DNA of 64,000 nt from Candidatus Caldilinea saccharophila (GCA_016710365.1 JADJVW010000059.1:62001-126000), one strand, 5' to 3'; positions 35,724-46,406 are shown, counted from the first letter of the stretch. Numbers and translations are program-made. Notes: generated by a model from the letters alone, not told the origin.

Positions 35724-36431
35724 ATGCGAAACGATGAGATCGTGCATGTGCTTTATGTAGCACGTGGGCGACTGGCATTGTCGGAATATATAGCACGCCA
35801 GGCTGCGCTGAACGAGGTGCAGCAGGGCGTCACGCGGCAGGACGTGCCCCTGTTAACGTGGACGCTTGTCAGCAGCCAGAAGGCAGCTTTCCTGGCCGCA
35901 CGACAGCAGGCGCCGGGGGTTGCTGTCGTGGAATTTGTGCAATTAAAAGGACGGCTTGCATTTTGCGCGCAGCTTGCCCACCGGTGGCCTTCGGCGCGCA
36001 TGATCGCGGTCACGAATGAGCTATTGGAAAAGACAACCGTGAGTTTCGAGCGCTGCATCCCGCTGCCGATGTCCCCGGTTATGCTCCAAAACGCCATCGG
36101 CGAAATGATGCGCACGGGCGCCAACGGCTATCTGAGCCAGGCGGGCGATGTGAGCCTCGATCTGCACAATCGCACGGTGATCACGCCCAGGGGGGAGCAT
36201 CACATGACGCCCAAGCAATGCTCCTTGCTTCACATGTTGATGGAGCGGCGGAACGAGGTTGTCTCACGTCTGGAGATCATGCAGGAGATTTGGCAGACAA
36301 ACTTTTTGGGCGACACCCGCACGCTGGATGTTCATATCCGCTGGCTGCGCGAGCGCATCGAGCGCGACCCCTCTAATCCACAATATTTGCTCACGGTGCG
36401 CGGCAAGGGCTATCGATTCCGCACCGAGTAG
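35724..36431 (+). CDS. Winged-helix (OmpR/PhoB-type) transcriptional regulator with atypical N-terminus
   Basis: 235 residues from ATG 35724; a TTG one codon earlier is also possible. The C-terminal 100 residues are a clear OmpR-type winged helix: MTPKQCSLLHMLMERRNEVVS, then DTRTLDVHIRWLRERIERDP and LLTVRGKGYRF. The N-terminal 120 residues have receiver-like length, but I do not see the phospho-acceptor Asp in its usual hydrophobic-strand setting, and no histidine kinase is adjacent. It may work without phosphorylation. Targets are unknown. Confidence 0.88.
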   Translation: MRNDEIVHVLYVARGRLALSEYIARQAALNEVQQGVTRQDVPLLTWTLVSSQKAAFLAARQQAPGVAVVEFVQLKGRLAFCAQLAHRWPSARMIAVTNELLEKTTVSFERCIPLPMSPVMLQNAIGEMMRTGANGYLSQAGDVSLDLHNRTVITPRGEHHMTPKQCSLLHMLMERRNEVVSRLEIMQEIWQTNFLGDTRTLDVHIRWLRERIERDPSNPQYLLTVRGKGYRFRTE

Positions 36432-36460
36432 CCGCGTGAAACGCCTTTAACGCGCGGTCT

Positions 36461-39007
36461 TCAACTCACTTTGCGAAACACATCCTTGATATTGGGCAAG
36501 CGCTCCATCTTCGTCATGATGCGGGTTAGCTGTGCGATATCTTGAATCTCAAGCGTAGCGGTGATCACGGCGAGGCTATCTTTTTGGCCGGTGACCGCCT
36601 CGATATTGCGCATGTTGACATGTTCGTCCGCGACCAGGCCGGCCACATCGCGCATCAGCCCCGAACGGTCATAGGCGCTGATGTGAATCTTGACCGGGTA
36701 AGTCTTTTCCTTCTTGGTCGTCCACGAGACCTCGATAATACGACCGCTGTCGCGCGTGATCAGGCGGTTCATATTGGGGCACTTCTGCGTGTGGATCGTG
36801 ACCCCGCGGCCTTTGGTGACATAGCCGACGATGGCATCCCCCGGCACGGGATTGCAGCATTTGCCCAGATTGGTGAGCAGTCCCTCGACGCCCTGCACGC
36901 GCAAGCCATCAAATACGCCGTCGGCGTCGGCGGCGTTCTGGCCGGTGTGGAACGCAAAGAAATCGTGGGGCGCCAGCCGTTCCTGCTCGCGGCGTTCGTA
37001 TTCGATAATTTTGGTGGCGATGTGCTGTGAGTTGATATCGCCATAGCCGATGGCCGCCAGAAAATCGTCCAGTGCGTCGAAGCGGAAGAGCTTGCTGACT
37101 GTCTCAAAGCGCATATCGGCGGACAGACGGCGCAGTTCCTTATCGAGCGCCTGCCGGCCGCGCAGGATATTTTCGTCACGATTCTGCCGGCGCAGCCAGT
37201 TGCGAATCTTGCTGCGCGCACGCTGCGTGGCGACAAATTCCAGGTCCGGGTTGAGCCAGTCGCGGCTCGGCCCGCCGCGCGAAGCCGAGATGATCGAGAC
37301 CTGGTCGCCATTTTGCAATTTGTAGTCGAGCGGCACTAATTTGCCGTTGACGTTGGCGCCGCGACAGCGATGACCCAGCTCGGTATGGATGGCGTAGGCA
37401 AAGTCGATCGGCGTCGAACCCGCGGACAAATCGATAATGTCGGCGTTTGGCGTGAAAACGAGCACGCGGTCGCGAAAGACGTCGGTCTTCATACCGTCGA
37501 CAAACTCGTCGGAATCGCTCATGGCGAGTGGCTCCGACATCAGCCTGCGCAGATATTTGATCCTGTTTTGCACGTCTTCGTTATGCCGCGTTTGCTCCTT
37601 ATACTGCCAGTGCGCGGCGATGCCCAGCTCCGCAGTCTCGTGCATCTCGCTGGTGCGGATTTGAATCTCGACCGGGCGCCCGTCCTTCTTGATGCGCACG
37701 GAGGTGTGCAAACTGCGGTACATGTTGTCCTTGGGGTTGGCGATGTAGTCATCGAATTCCCCACGGATCGGGTGCCACATGGTATGGACGACGCCCAACG
37801 CCGCGTAACATTGCGCCACCGTCTCGACGATGATGCGAAAGCCGTGCACATCGTAGATCTGCTCGAAACCAACGCCTTTGCGTTCCATCTTGCGGAAAAT
37901 GGAATAGATATGCTTTGGACGACCGTAAATCGTCGCCGACAAGCCGGCTTCCGCCAGCGCACGCTCCAGATCAGCGCGGATGCGGATGACGAGCTTCTGG
38001 CGGTCGCTCTCCTTTTGCTGGATCGTGTTCTTAATTTCTTTGTAGCTGGCGGGGTTCAGATAGCGAAAACTGAGATCTTCCAGTTCGGATTTGATGCGCC
38101 AGATGCCGAGGCGATTGGCAAGCGGCGCGTAATAGTCGAGCGTTTCGCGCGCAATGCGGCGGCGTTTGTGCTCCTTCTGGCCGCCCAGGGTGCGCATGTT
38201 ATGCAGCCGGTCGGCCAGCTTGATGAGCAGCACGCGCAGATCTTCGATGCTGGCCAGCATCATCTTGCGCAGCGACTCTGCCTTCTGATTGCTCACCGGC
38301 GCGTCGATTTTGCTCTTTTTCTCCTGGATCTTCTTCAGCTTGGTGACGCCATCCACCAACTTGGCAATCGTCGGACCAAATTGTGTGCGGATGTAGTCGA
38401 TGCCAAACTCGGTGTCTTCGGCCACATCGTGGAGCAGACCAGCCGCCAGCGCTTCGGGATCCATGCGCAGTTCGGCCAGGATCATCATGACGGCAATGGG
38501 GTGGGTGATGTAGGGTTCGCCGCTGTCGCGCATCATGGCGCGGTGCGCGTAGCTCGCCAGGACATAGGCGCGCACCAGCAGATCGCGTCTCTCATTTTTG
38601 AAGGCGTCAGGAAGGTGCAGCCAAAGTGATTCAATTGCCCGCCGTTCTTCGTCAGAAGGTTCAATACGAATGATGTCCTGTCCGTCAGCCGTCGGCAGCG
38701 CTTTTACACGCGCCACAGCCTGCCAGAGCGCGTGGGCGTCTGCGTCAATAGCTTGGGGCGCGTCGCCCTCAGGCGCCTCGCCGACGCCAGCTTGTGGAAC
38801 TGCCGTCTCGTCGGTTGTCTCAGTGGCAACCTTCAATGCATCCTGTTCAGACGGAGATGCTTCCTCCACATTTGGCGTCACACCGTTGCGATAGGGGTTG
38901 GTGCGCGCAAGTCTGTCATCTTCCTCGCTGGACGCAACGCCGTCGGCGGCGCGTCCAGAAGACTGTTTGGACGCCAAATTATCGCTTACAGAAATGCTGG
39001 GAAGCAT
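36461..39007 (-). CDS. Bifunctional (p)ppGpp synthetase/hydrolase, RelA/SpoT family
   Basis: 848 residues from ATG 39007, which follows GGAGGGAG on the minus strand; ATG 39067 is an alternative. In order: an acidic N-terminal extension of about 90 residues that is unusual for the family; an HD hydrolase domain with AAGLLHDVAEDTEFG and ADRLHNMRTL; the synthetase domain; a TGS domain (RVLVFTPNADIIDLSAGSTPIDFAYAIHT); a helical region; and a C-terminal ACT domain. The intact HD motif indicates that it both makes and degrades the alarmone. It heads a minus-strand block with miaA behind it, and has its own promoter. Confidence 0.95.
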   Translation of the reverse strand: MLPSISVSDNLASKQSSGRAADGVASSEEDDRLARTNPYRNGVTPNVEEASPSEQDALKVATETTDETAVPQAGVGEAPEGDAPQAIDADAHALWQAVARVKALPTADGQDIIRIEPSDEERRAIESLWLHLPDAFKNERRDLLVRAYVLASYAHRAMMRDSGEPYITHPIAVMMILAELRMDPEALAAGLLHDVAEDTEFGIDYIRTQFGPTIAKLVDGVTKLKKIQEKKSKIDAPVSNQKAESLRKMMLASIEDLRVLLIKLADRLHNMRTLGGQKEHKRRRIARETLDYYAPLANRLGIWRIKSELEDLSFRYLNPASYKEIKNTIQQKESDRQKLVIRIRADLERALAEAGLSATIYGRPKHIYSIFRKMERKGVGFEQIYDVHGFRIIVETVAQCYAALGVVHTMWHPIRGEFDDYIANPKDNMYRSLHTSVRIKKDGRPVEIQIRTSEMHETAELGIAAHWQYKEQTRHNEDVQNRIKYLRRLMSEPLAMSDSDEFVDGMKTDVFRDRVLVFTPNADIIDLSAGSTPIDFAYAIHTELGHRCRGANVNGKLVPLDYKLQNGDQVSIISASRGGPSRDWLNPDLEFVATQRARSKIRNWLRRQNRDENILRGRQALDKELRRLSADMRFETVSKLFRFDALDDFLAAIGYGDINSQHIATKIIEYERREQERLAPHDFFAFHTGQNAADADGVFDGLRVQGVEGLLTNLGKCCNPVPGDAIVGYVTKGRGVTIHTQKCPNMNRLITRDSGRIIEVSWTTKKEKTYPVKIHISAYDRSGLMRDVAGLVADEHVNMRNIEAVTGQKDSLAVITATLEIQDIAQLTRIMTKMERLPNIKDVFRKVS

Positions 39008-39086
39008 CTTTACTATCTCCCTCCGACCGCCGGCGTCTTCATCATTCAGCCGACGCTTATGAGACATGACCGCGGACGTAGCGCCC

Positions 39087-39116
39087 ATTATACCCGGAGT
39101 GAGGTTCACTCCGCAA
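39087..39116 (-). promoter_or_regulatory. Promoter of the RelA/SpoT gene
   Basis: On the minus strand TTGCGG (39111-39116) and TATAAT (39087-39092) are 18 bp apart. Transcription would start near 39080, which rules out the in-frame GTG at 39109 as the translation start. Confidence 0.65.
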
Positions 39117-39157
39117 TGCCGCCAAACCGCATCATGACGCGGCGCGGCGCAATTCTG

Positions 39158-40105
39158 TCAGGTGATATCGCTATCCAGCCACGCTGCCACCTCATCCACG
39201 ATCGCCGCCGTCGATATGACATCCAGATCAAACCAGCGAATCTCACGCAGCTTGCGAAACCATGTCATCTGATTCCGCACGTACCGGTGCGTCTCCACCT
39301 TGATGCGTTGGGCGGCGCCCGCCAGATCGCAGCGCCCGGACAAATAATCGATGCATTCGCGATAGCCCAGGCTGGTCATCGCCGGCAAGCGCGGATCGAA
39401 GCCGTGGTCGAGCAGACGCTGCGTTTCTTCGACCAACCCGCCGGCCAGCATGGCGTCCACCCGCTGATCGATGCGTTGGTAAAGCACCTCTCTGGCGCGC
39501 GTCAACCCGACCATTAACGTTCGATAGGGCGGCGGCTCGCTCCCTTCCAGCTCGATCTTAGGGCGACCGGTGAGCAGAAAGATCTCCAGCGCACGTAGGA
39601 CGCGGCGCGGATTGCGCGCGTCGATCTGAGCCGCCGTCGCCGGATCGAGCGTGCGCAGTTGCTCAAACACCCCTTCGACTCCCTCTTGACTCAGCCGTTC
39701 CTCCAGCGTCGCGCGCAAGACAGGGTCGGGCGGCACAGCCGGGATACGCAATCCTTCCACCACCGCGCGGATATATAGCGCCGTCCCCCCCACCAGAAAG
39801 GGGGTGGCGCCGCGCTGATGAATGGCGTCAATGGCGCCAAAGGCTAATTGTTGATACTCGGCGACGGTGAGCACTTCATCGGGGGAACGGATGTCGAGCA
39901 GATGATGCGGCGCCGCGGCCTGCTCGGCCGGCGTCGCCTTGGCCGTGCCGATCGTCATGCCCCGGTAGATCTGGCGGCTGTCGGCGCTGATCACCTCGCC
40001 GCGGCGCGCCCGGCACAGGTCGAGGCTCAAGGCAGTCTTGCCCACGCCGGTCGGCCCCAGGATCACGACGAGCGGCGGTGTGGTGGAGGATGTGTGACTA
40101 TTCAT
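39158..40105 (-). CDS. miaA: tRNA dimethylallyltransferase
   Basis: A 315-residue enzyme that adds an isopentenyl group to A37 of tRNAs reading UNN codons. The P-loop is ILGPTGVGKTALS, followed by VISADSRQIYRGMTIGTAK and FLVGGTALYIRAVVEGL, all diagnostic. The ATG at 40105 overlaps the end of the yraN-like gene by 8 bp; a GTG sits one codon upstream. Four genes (rnhB, yraN-like, miaA) overlap or nearly so, indicating translational coupling. Confidence 0.96.
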   Translation of the reverse strand: MNSHTSSTTPPLVVILGPTGVGKTALSLDLCRARRGEVISADSRQIYRGMTIGTAKATPAEQAAAPHHLLDIRSPDEVLTVAEYQQLAFGAIDAIHQRGATPFLVGGTALYIRAVVEGLRIPAVPPDPVLRATLEERLSQEGVEGVFEQLRTLDPATAAQIDARNPRRVLRALEIFLLTGRPKIELEGSEPPPYRTLMVGLTRAREVLYQRIDQRVDAMLAGGLVEETQRLLDHGFDPRLPAMTSLGYRECIDYLSGRCDLAGAAQRIKVETHRYVRNQMTWFRKLREIRWFDLDVISTAAIVDEVAAWLDSDIT

Positions 40106-40502
40106 CACTCACCGCGTGGCGGATATGTTGGATCGAGAGCAGCCGCCCCTGTCCGTCCATCTGGATGCCGACAACATCGATGCGCCAGGGGCCTTCCCAG
40201 CCTGACGTCTGCACATAATGGTGGGCAACCTGGCGCAGCTTGGCGGCCTTGCGCGGCGTGATCGACTCCAGCGCGGTGCCGTATCGCAGCCCGCGTCGCG
40301 TGCGCACCTCGACCAACACCAGCCACTGGCTCGGCGCCCCGCGCACATAGTCGGGTGCGGTCTCCTCGGCGATAATATCGATTTCCCCGACCTGACAGCG
40401 CCAATTGCGTCCGACAATCGTCAGCCCGGCCTCCTGCAGGGTGCGCAACGCCATCTCTTCGCCGGCGCGGCCAAGCTCCTTGCGTGGATCGCTGCTATTC
40501 AT
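40098..40502 (-). CDS. UPF0102/YraN-family endonuclease-like protein
   Basis: 134 residues from ATG 40502, whose ATGA overlaps the rnhB stop. The family core is present: RKELGRAGEEMALRTLQEAG, then VGEIDIIAEE and LVLVEVRTRR, which form a PD-(D/E)xK-like nuclease fold. The role is unknown, although the gene is usually beside rnhB, as here. An upstream in-frame extension to 40565 is inside rnhB and is rejected. Confidence 0.93.
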   Translation of the reverse strand: MNSSDPRKELGRAGEEMALRTLQEAGLTIVGRNWRCQVGEIDIIAEETAPDYVRGAPSQWLVLVEVRTRRGLRYGTALESITPRKAAKLRQVAHHYVQTSGWEGPWRIDVVGIQMDGQGRLLSIQHIRHAVSDE

Positions 40503-41164
40503 GCGCTTTCGAGTAATAGCGGCTGGCGCGCGAGTGGTGCAAAAGTGTGGCGATGGATGGCGCAAGGGCCATGCTGCTCGATAGCCGCCAGGTGTGCGGC
40601 GACGCCGTAGCCCTTGTGTGCGCCAAAACCATACACGGGGTAACAGCCGTCATACGCTACCATAAGCTGGTCACGGTGCACTTTAGCGAGGATCGATGCG
40701 GCTGCCACCGACGCCATCGTCCGGTCGGCCTTGGCTTGCGCGGATTGCGGGATTGCCACCTGCGGCAGGCGCATCCAGTCGATCAACAAGTGTTCGGGCG
40801 CCGGTGCGAGCGCGGCGATGGCCTGTTGCATGGCCAGACGCGTCGCGGCGGCAATGCCCACGCGGTCGATCTTAGCGGCGTCCACCACACCGACGCCCCA
40901 CGCGCGAGCGCTCTGCTGAATCGCGGGAGCCAGCGTCTGCCGCTGCGTGGGAGTGAGCAGTTTGCTGTCGCGCACCAGACGCCACACGGGCGCGTCCGCG
41001 TGTTCGGGCGCGACGATGACAGCGCCCGCCACGACCGGGCCAGCCAACGCGCCGCGTCCCGCCTCATCGACGCCGGCGACCCAACGCATCCCCTGCGCCC
41101 AAAGCAACTGCTCCGCCTGGAACGTCGGCGCGACTCCTGCGTCTTGCGTCCGCTTTGTCATCAT
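40499..41164 (-). CDS. rnhB: Ribonuclease HII
   Basis: A 221-residue enzyme that nicks RNA in RNA-DNA hybrids and removes misincorporated ribonucleotides. It carries GVDEAGRGALAGPVVAGAV with the first catalytic Asp-Glu pair, a second Asp in LLIDWMRLP, and the family region ADRTMASVAAASILAKVHRD. The start is ATG 41164 or the ATG directly after it (41161). Upstream in-frame sequence runs into the 79-bp tandem repeat and is not coding. It overlaps yraN by 4 bp. Confidence 0.94.
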   Translation of the reverse strand: MMTKRTQDAGVAPTFQAEQLLWAQGMRWVAGVDEAGRGALAGPVVAGAVIVAPEHADAPVWRLVRDSKLLTPTQRQTLAPAIQQSARAWGVGVVDAAKIDRVGIAAATRLAMQQAIAALAPAPEHLLIDWMRLPQVAIPQSAQAKADRTMASVAAASILAKVHRDQLMVAYDGCYPVYGFGAHKGYGVAAHLAAIEQHGPCAIHRHTFAPLARQPLLLESA

Positions 41165-41222
41165 GCGTACATTGTACCAAGCATCGGGGCTTTTGGCATG
41201 GACGGCGTCTCGAGATGGCGAT

Positions 41223-41488
41223 CCGTAGGTCAGGCTACCAGCCTGACGCATCCCGCACCAACCATCTTTGTCAGGCTGCCCGACCTACACGAAGTGGCGT
41301 CCCGTAGGTCAGGCTACCAGCCTGACGCATCCCGCACCAACCATCTTTGTCAGGATGCCCGACCTACACGAAGTGGCGATCCGTAGGTCAGGCTACCAGC
41401 CTGACGCATCCCGCACCAACCATCTTTGTCAGGATGCCCGACCTACACGAAGTGGCGTCCCGTAGGTCAGGCTATCAGCCTGACGCGT
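41223..41488. repeat. 79-bp tandem palindromic repeat, 3 copies plus a partial fourth
   Basis: The unit starts ccgtaggtcaggctaccagc at 41223, 41302, 41381 and 41460, a constant 79-bp spacing. Copies differ at a few bases only (gcgat or gcgtc at the joint, gctgcc or gatgcc inside). Within a unit the first 25 bases recur in inverted form (gtcagg...gacctac), so each can fold. All of the unit is conserved and no unique spacers exist, so it is not a CRISPR array. Confidence 0.92.
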
Positions 41489-41509
41489 GCCACCGATAAA
41501 GGCAAAACA

Positions 41510-41537
41510 AAACGCTGACCATTTTGGGTCAGCGTTT
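41510..41537 (-). terminator. Intrinsic terminator of rplS
   Basis: aaacgctgacc (41510-41520) pairs with ggtcagcgttt (41527-41537). On the minus strand the stem is followed by TTTTGTTTTG. It lies 30 bp past the rplS stop. Confidence 0.85.
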
Positions 41538-41567
41538 ATAGTATTGAGTAATCAGTTGAAGCAGCGT

Positions 41568-41930
41568 CTACACCTTGAGGAAGCGCTTCTCACGCAGACG
41601 GGCGGATTTCCCCTGGCGTTCGCGCAGGTAGTACAACTGTGCGCGACGCACACGCGCCTTGCGCAACACTTCGACTTTTTCGACCGTCACGCTGTAAAGC
41701 GGGAAGGTGCGTTCGACGCCAACGCCATGCGATCCTGTGCGACGCACCGTGTAAGTGGCGCCCGCCGACTTGCCCCCACGCATTGCGATCACAACGCCCT
41801 GGAAAACCTGGATGCGCTCGTTGCGCCCTTCGACGATTTTCTGATGAACGCGCACCGTATCACCCGGTGCGACATCGGGAAAATCGGATCTGAGTTCCGG
41901 CTGTAGCGAAGCCATCAATGCGTTCGTCAT
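41568..41930 (-). CDS. rplS: 50S ribosomal protein L19
   Basis: 120 residues, the usual length. PGDTVRVHQKIVEGRNERIQVFQGVVIAMRG and the C-terminal VRRAQLYYLRERQGKSARLREK are the L19 signature. It sits at the interface of the ribosomal subunits. GAGGAT on the minus strand precedes the ATG. It has its own promoter at 42022-42050 and terminator, although trmD upstream is on the same strand, as in many genomes. Confidence 0.97.
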   Translation of the reverse strand: MTNALMASLQPELRSDFPDVAPGDTVRVHQKIVEGRNERIQVFQGVVIAMRGGKSAGATYTVRRTGSHGVGVERTFPLYSVTVEKVEVLRKARVRRAQLYYLRERQGKSARLREKRFLKV

Positions 41931-42021
41931 AAGAATTTATCCTCATCAATCACACATTGCAGACAAATAGCGTTTGAATGCAATGCAATTCCGTGAAAAA
42001 AGTCTACAAAACAACTTGAGC

Positions 42022-42050
42022 AGTATAGCATGGCGGGTTTTTGTCGCCAA
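42022..42050 (-). promoter_or_regulatory. Promoter of rplS
   Basis: On the minus strand TTGGCG (42045-42050) and TATACT (42022-42027) are 17 bp apart. The leader is about 85 bases. The 285-bp gap from trmD otherwise shows nothing recognisable. Confidence 0.7.
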
Positions 42051-42215
42051 ACCAGGGGCGCGCCGACGCACAATTATTCCGTGACTGTGACTGTAATTGC
42101 GGCAAGCAAGATGTATTCTGGCAAGGAAGATGATTGTTGCTTCCCATCGATTTGGTGGCATCCCGCCGCCATTCTATAATGGACGTTGCTTAACGGTTTG
42201 GACGCCGCGCGTGTT

Positions 42216-43157
42216 TTATGAGGCGGGAAGCCAACCCTGTTGTTTGAGCAACGCAATATCGCGCGGCGACAACGGGATGCGCTCCAGCAGATCGGGACGC
42301 CGCGCCAGCGTGCGCAACAGCGCTTGTTCACGCCGCCAGCGCTCGACATTGGCATGATGTCCGCTGAGTAGAATCGGCGGAGCGTCCAGGTCGCGAAAGA
42401 CGGGGGGGCGCGTGTAATGTGGCCCTTCCAACAGCCCGTTCAGCCCTGGAGAGTGACTGTCCTGATGTGCGCCCAGTTCAGCACCGAGCGCGCCAGGCAG
42501 CAGCCGGGTCACGGCGTCAATGATGATCATCGCGGCCAGTTCACCGCCGCTGATCACATAATCGCCGATACTGATTTCATCGGTGACGACCTGCAGCCGC
42601 ACACGCTCGTCGACGCCTTCGTAGCGTCCACAAACCAGGGCCATGCGCGTGTGGTGCGACAACTCGGCGACGACAGCCTGCGTCAGCGGTCGGCCTTGTG
42701 GTGTGAGGAGAATGACGGGAATGTCGGCGGGGAGCGGTGCACGTTCGAGAGGATTCCACGCCGGCAGATGCTCGTAGATATCTGCGGGGGCGAGCGCCCA
42801 GCCAGACGGACGACATAGCACCGTCTCGACCGCGCGAATGATCGGCTCTGGCTTCATCACCATGCCGCCGCCGCCGCCGTAGGGAGTGTCATCACAAATG
42901 TGGTGGCGGTCAGTTGTGAAGTCACGGATATTGTGGAGGCAGATCGATATCAACGCCTTGTCGATGGCCCGCTTGACGATGCTCTCGCTCAACGGGCCAG
43001 CAAACATCGACGGGAATAGGGTGAAGACATCGAAATGGATACGATGAAGGGTTTCAACTTGAGTCTCAACGATTTCGTCGCCAACGTCAGGCGTCAGCTT
43101 GCTACATTCATTTCCAGTCAAGAATCCAACTCCCTCGATCGTGACGATGCTACGCAT
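42216..43157 (-). CDS. trmD: tRNA (guanine-37-N1)-methyltransferase
   Basis: SPOUT-fold enzyme making m1G37. The conserved core starts at HFDVFTLFPSMFAGPLSESI and includes DDTPYGGGGGMVMKPEP, CGRYEGVDERV and the knot IGDYVISGGELAAMIIIDAV. The start is unclear: in other TrmDs a Met directly precedes the core, but here that codon (43032-43034 on the minus strand) is ATC. The nearest in-frame ATG is at 43157, adding about 40 residues of no similarity; an ATC start or a base error at 43032 is possible. rplS follows on the same strand. Confidence 0.93.
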   Translation of the reverse strand: MRSIVTIEGVGFLTGNECSKLTPDVGDEIVETQVETLHRIHFDVFTLFPSMFAGPLSESIVKRAIDKALISICLHNIRDFTTDRHHICDDTPYGGGGGMVMKPEPIIRAVETVLCRPSGWALAPADIYEHLPAWNPLERAPLPADIPVILLTPQGRPLTQAVVAELSHHTRMALVCGRYEGVDERVRLQVVTDEISIGDYVISGGELAAMIIIDAVTRLLPGALGAELGAHQDSHSPGLNGLLEGPHYTRPPVFRDLDAPPILLSGHHANVERWRREQALLRTLARRPDLLERIPLSPRDIALLKQQGWLPAS

Positions 43158-43247
43158 CTCGCACACACCGCTTTGGCCAATACAGGCCAGCAAGCCGAAC
43201 ACGCCAACGGCATTCTAACACACGAACGCGGCACCGCGCAGGTGATT

Positions 43248-44669
43248 ATGCCCGCAGCGCCCAAATCAAGACATTCGCTGCCCGTCAAACATCTCATCCG
43301 CGGCGGCGTGGCGACGGCGGTGCTCGTCAGCGCAGGATGGCTGTTGTGGTCACGCGGCATGGCCGACGCCAAGACGCTGCCCCCAGGGGCCGAGCTTGCC
43401 AGTCGCGCCGCCGCAGCCGAGCCAGGCGCCATTTTAGGGCTGCGCCCGACCTTTACCCCGACGCCGCTTGCGGCAACGCAGCTTGCCGGCGCCAGCGCGC
43501 CGTCAGTCGTTGTAGACAGCAGCGAGCTGGCGCAGATCGTGATCGTCACCCCGACGCCTGACCCGCGCCGGTCGTTGACTGTGGCAGGCGCCATCATTGA
43601 CCGTCCCCTGGCCGTGGCCGGCGCCGAACGCACCAGCGTTGGACTGGCAGGCTTGCTGCCCATCGGCGCCGTCGCCCTGGCGGCCGAACCGCCGGCGTCG
43701 CAGCCAATGATCGACCTTTCGACGCTCAGAATTCCGCCCATGATCGAAGAAGTCACGGGCGCGTCCGTGCCACAGGTGGAAATCATCCCCATCGGCGGCA
43801 TCGCGGCGGAGCCGGTCGAGGAAGTCGCGCCTGTGCTGGCCGCGCCTGAACCCGCCGCGCCCCTGCTGCCGGCTGCAGTCAACAACGGCCCGATGCGGGC
43901 GTGGTCTTCTTACCAGCCAAAACCGCCTGAAGAAAACGATCACTTCTGGGTCGCGTCGGCTTTCCTCAACACGGAATACAACTCCGTGGCCGCGCCCTCC
44001 TATCAATTTGGCTCCACTGCCGGCGGTCAATATCGCCCCCATCACGGCATCGACATTGCCAATCGCTGGGGCACGCCGGTGCAGGCGGGCACAGCCGGCA
44101 CGGTGGTCTTCGCCGGGTTGGATGACCCGATCGCGATGGGCCCCTATCCCAATTTCTACGGCAACACCGTGGTCATCAAGCTGGAGCGCAAGCTGCCGGT
44201 CGCCAGCGGCGAGTTGGACGCGTTCGTGCTGTACGGCCATTTGTGTGACATCGTGGGCGAAGTTGGCATGACAGGCATTGCCATCGGCCCCCATCTCCAT
44301 GTCGAGATGCGCGTCGGTGAAAACACCTATGAGAACAGCGTCAATTCCTATCTGTGGCTGAAACCGGCGCCGGGCGAAGGCGCGGTTGCGGTGCGGCTGG
44401 TGACGGCGGATGGTCGATCGTGGCCCGGTGCGCGGCTCACCCTGGCGCGCTTTGAAGACGGCCGCGCGGTGTGGGGCCGTCTGATCGAAACCTATCTTGA
44501 CAACGAGAACATCGGCCCCAACCCTTCCTGGGGCGAGAACGGGGCGATGGGCGATGTGCCCGCAGGCTATTATGTGCTGGTCGGCAGCGTCAACGGTGAA
44601 GCCGTGCGCGCCGAGTTTTTTGTGCGCGAGGGGCAAACCACCTTTGTCGAAATTCGCACGAAACAATGA
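43248..44669 (+). CDS. M23-family metallopeptidase (LytM-like), membrane-anchored
   Basis: 473 residues from ATG 43248. One membrane segment lies at about residues 20-36 (GGVATAVLVSAGWLLWS), followed by about 200 residues of low-complexity Ala/Pro linker. The C-terminal peptidase M23 domain has the zinc ligands His266 and Asp269 (HHGIDIAN) and the HLH motif at 349-351 (GPHLHVEMR), so it likely cuts peptidoglycan peptides. The segment between YGHL and HLH is about 15 residues shorter than usual. An in-frame ATG at 43035 would overlap trmD and is less likely. Transcribed divergently from trmD. Confidence 0.88.
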   Translation: MPAAPKSRHSLPVKHLIRGGVATAVLVSAGWLLWSRGMADAKTLPPGAELASRAAAAEPGAILGLRPTFTPTPLAATQLAGASAPSVVVDSSELAQIVIVTPTPDPRRSLTVAGAIIDRPLAVAGAERTSVGLAGLLPIGAVALAAEPPASQPMIDLSTLRIPPMIEEVTGASVPQVEIIPIGGIAAEPVEEVAPVLAAPEPAAPLLPAAVNNGPMRAWSSYQPKPPEENDHFWVASAFLNTEYNSVAAPSYQFGSTAGGQYRPHHGIDIANRWGTPVQAGTAGTVVFAGLDDPIAMGPYPNFYGNTVVIKLERKLPVASGELDAFVLYGHLCDIVGEVGMTGIAIGPHLHVEMRVGENTYENSVNSYLWLKPAPGEGAVAVRLVTADGRSWPGARLTLARFEDGRAVWGRLIETYLDNENIGPNPSWGENGAMGDVPAGYYVLVGSVNGEAVRAEFFVREGQTTFVEIRTKQ

Positions 44670-44895
44670 ACGTCCTCTGTGTGGGCCATATCACCAGAGG
44701 CGAGGCGCCCGGAGCAACTGTTGACCTTCTGCAAACCAAACATATTGTGCTGCCCCTCGCAGGCTAGACAATGAGCACCATTGCTTGCACCTTGAACTGA
44801 TCAATCGACCAGATTTTGAAAGTTTAAGGGCACTGCGCCCGATGTAAAGCAAATTCGATATTCTCTTTCTTCCGCCACAAAGTAATAGGTGACCA

Positions 44896-46406
<1,511 letters not shown>

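Noticed and set aside
41223..41488. CRISPR array
   Set aside because: The whole 79-bp unit is conserved, there are no unique spacers and no cas genes.
43035..43247. N-terminal extension of the M23 peptidase from ATG 43035
   Set aside because: It would overlap the 5' end of trmD on the other strand and adds no signal-like sequence; ATG 43248 places the membrane helix near the N-terminus.
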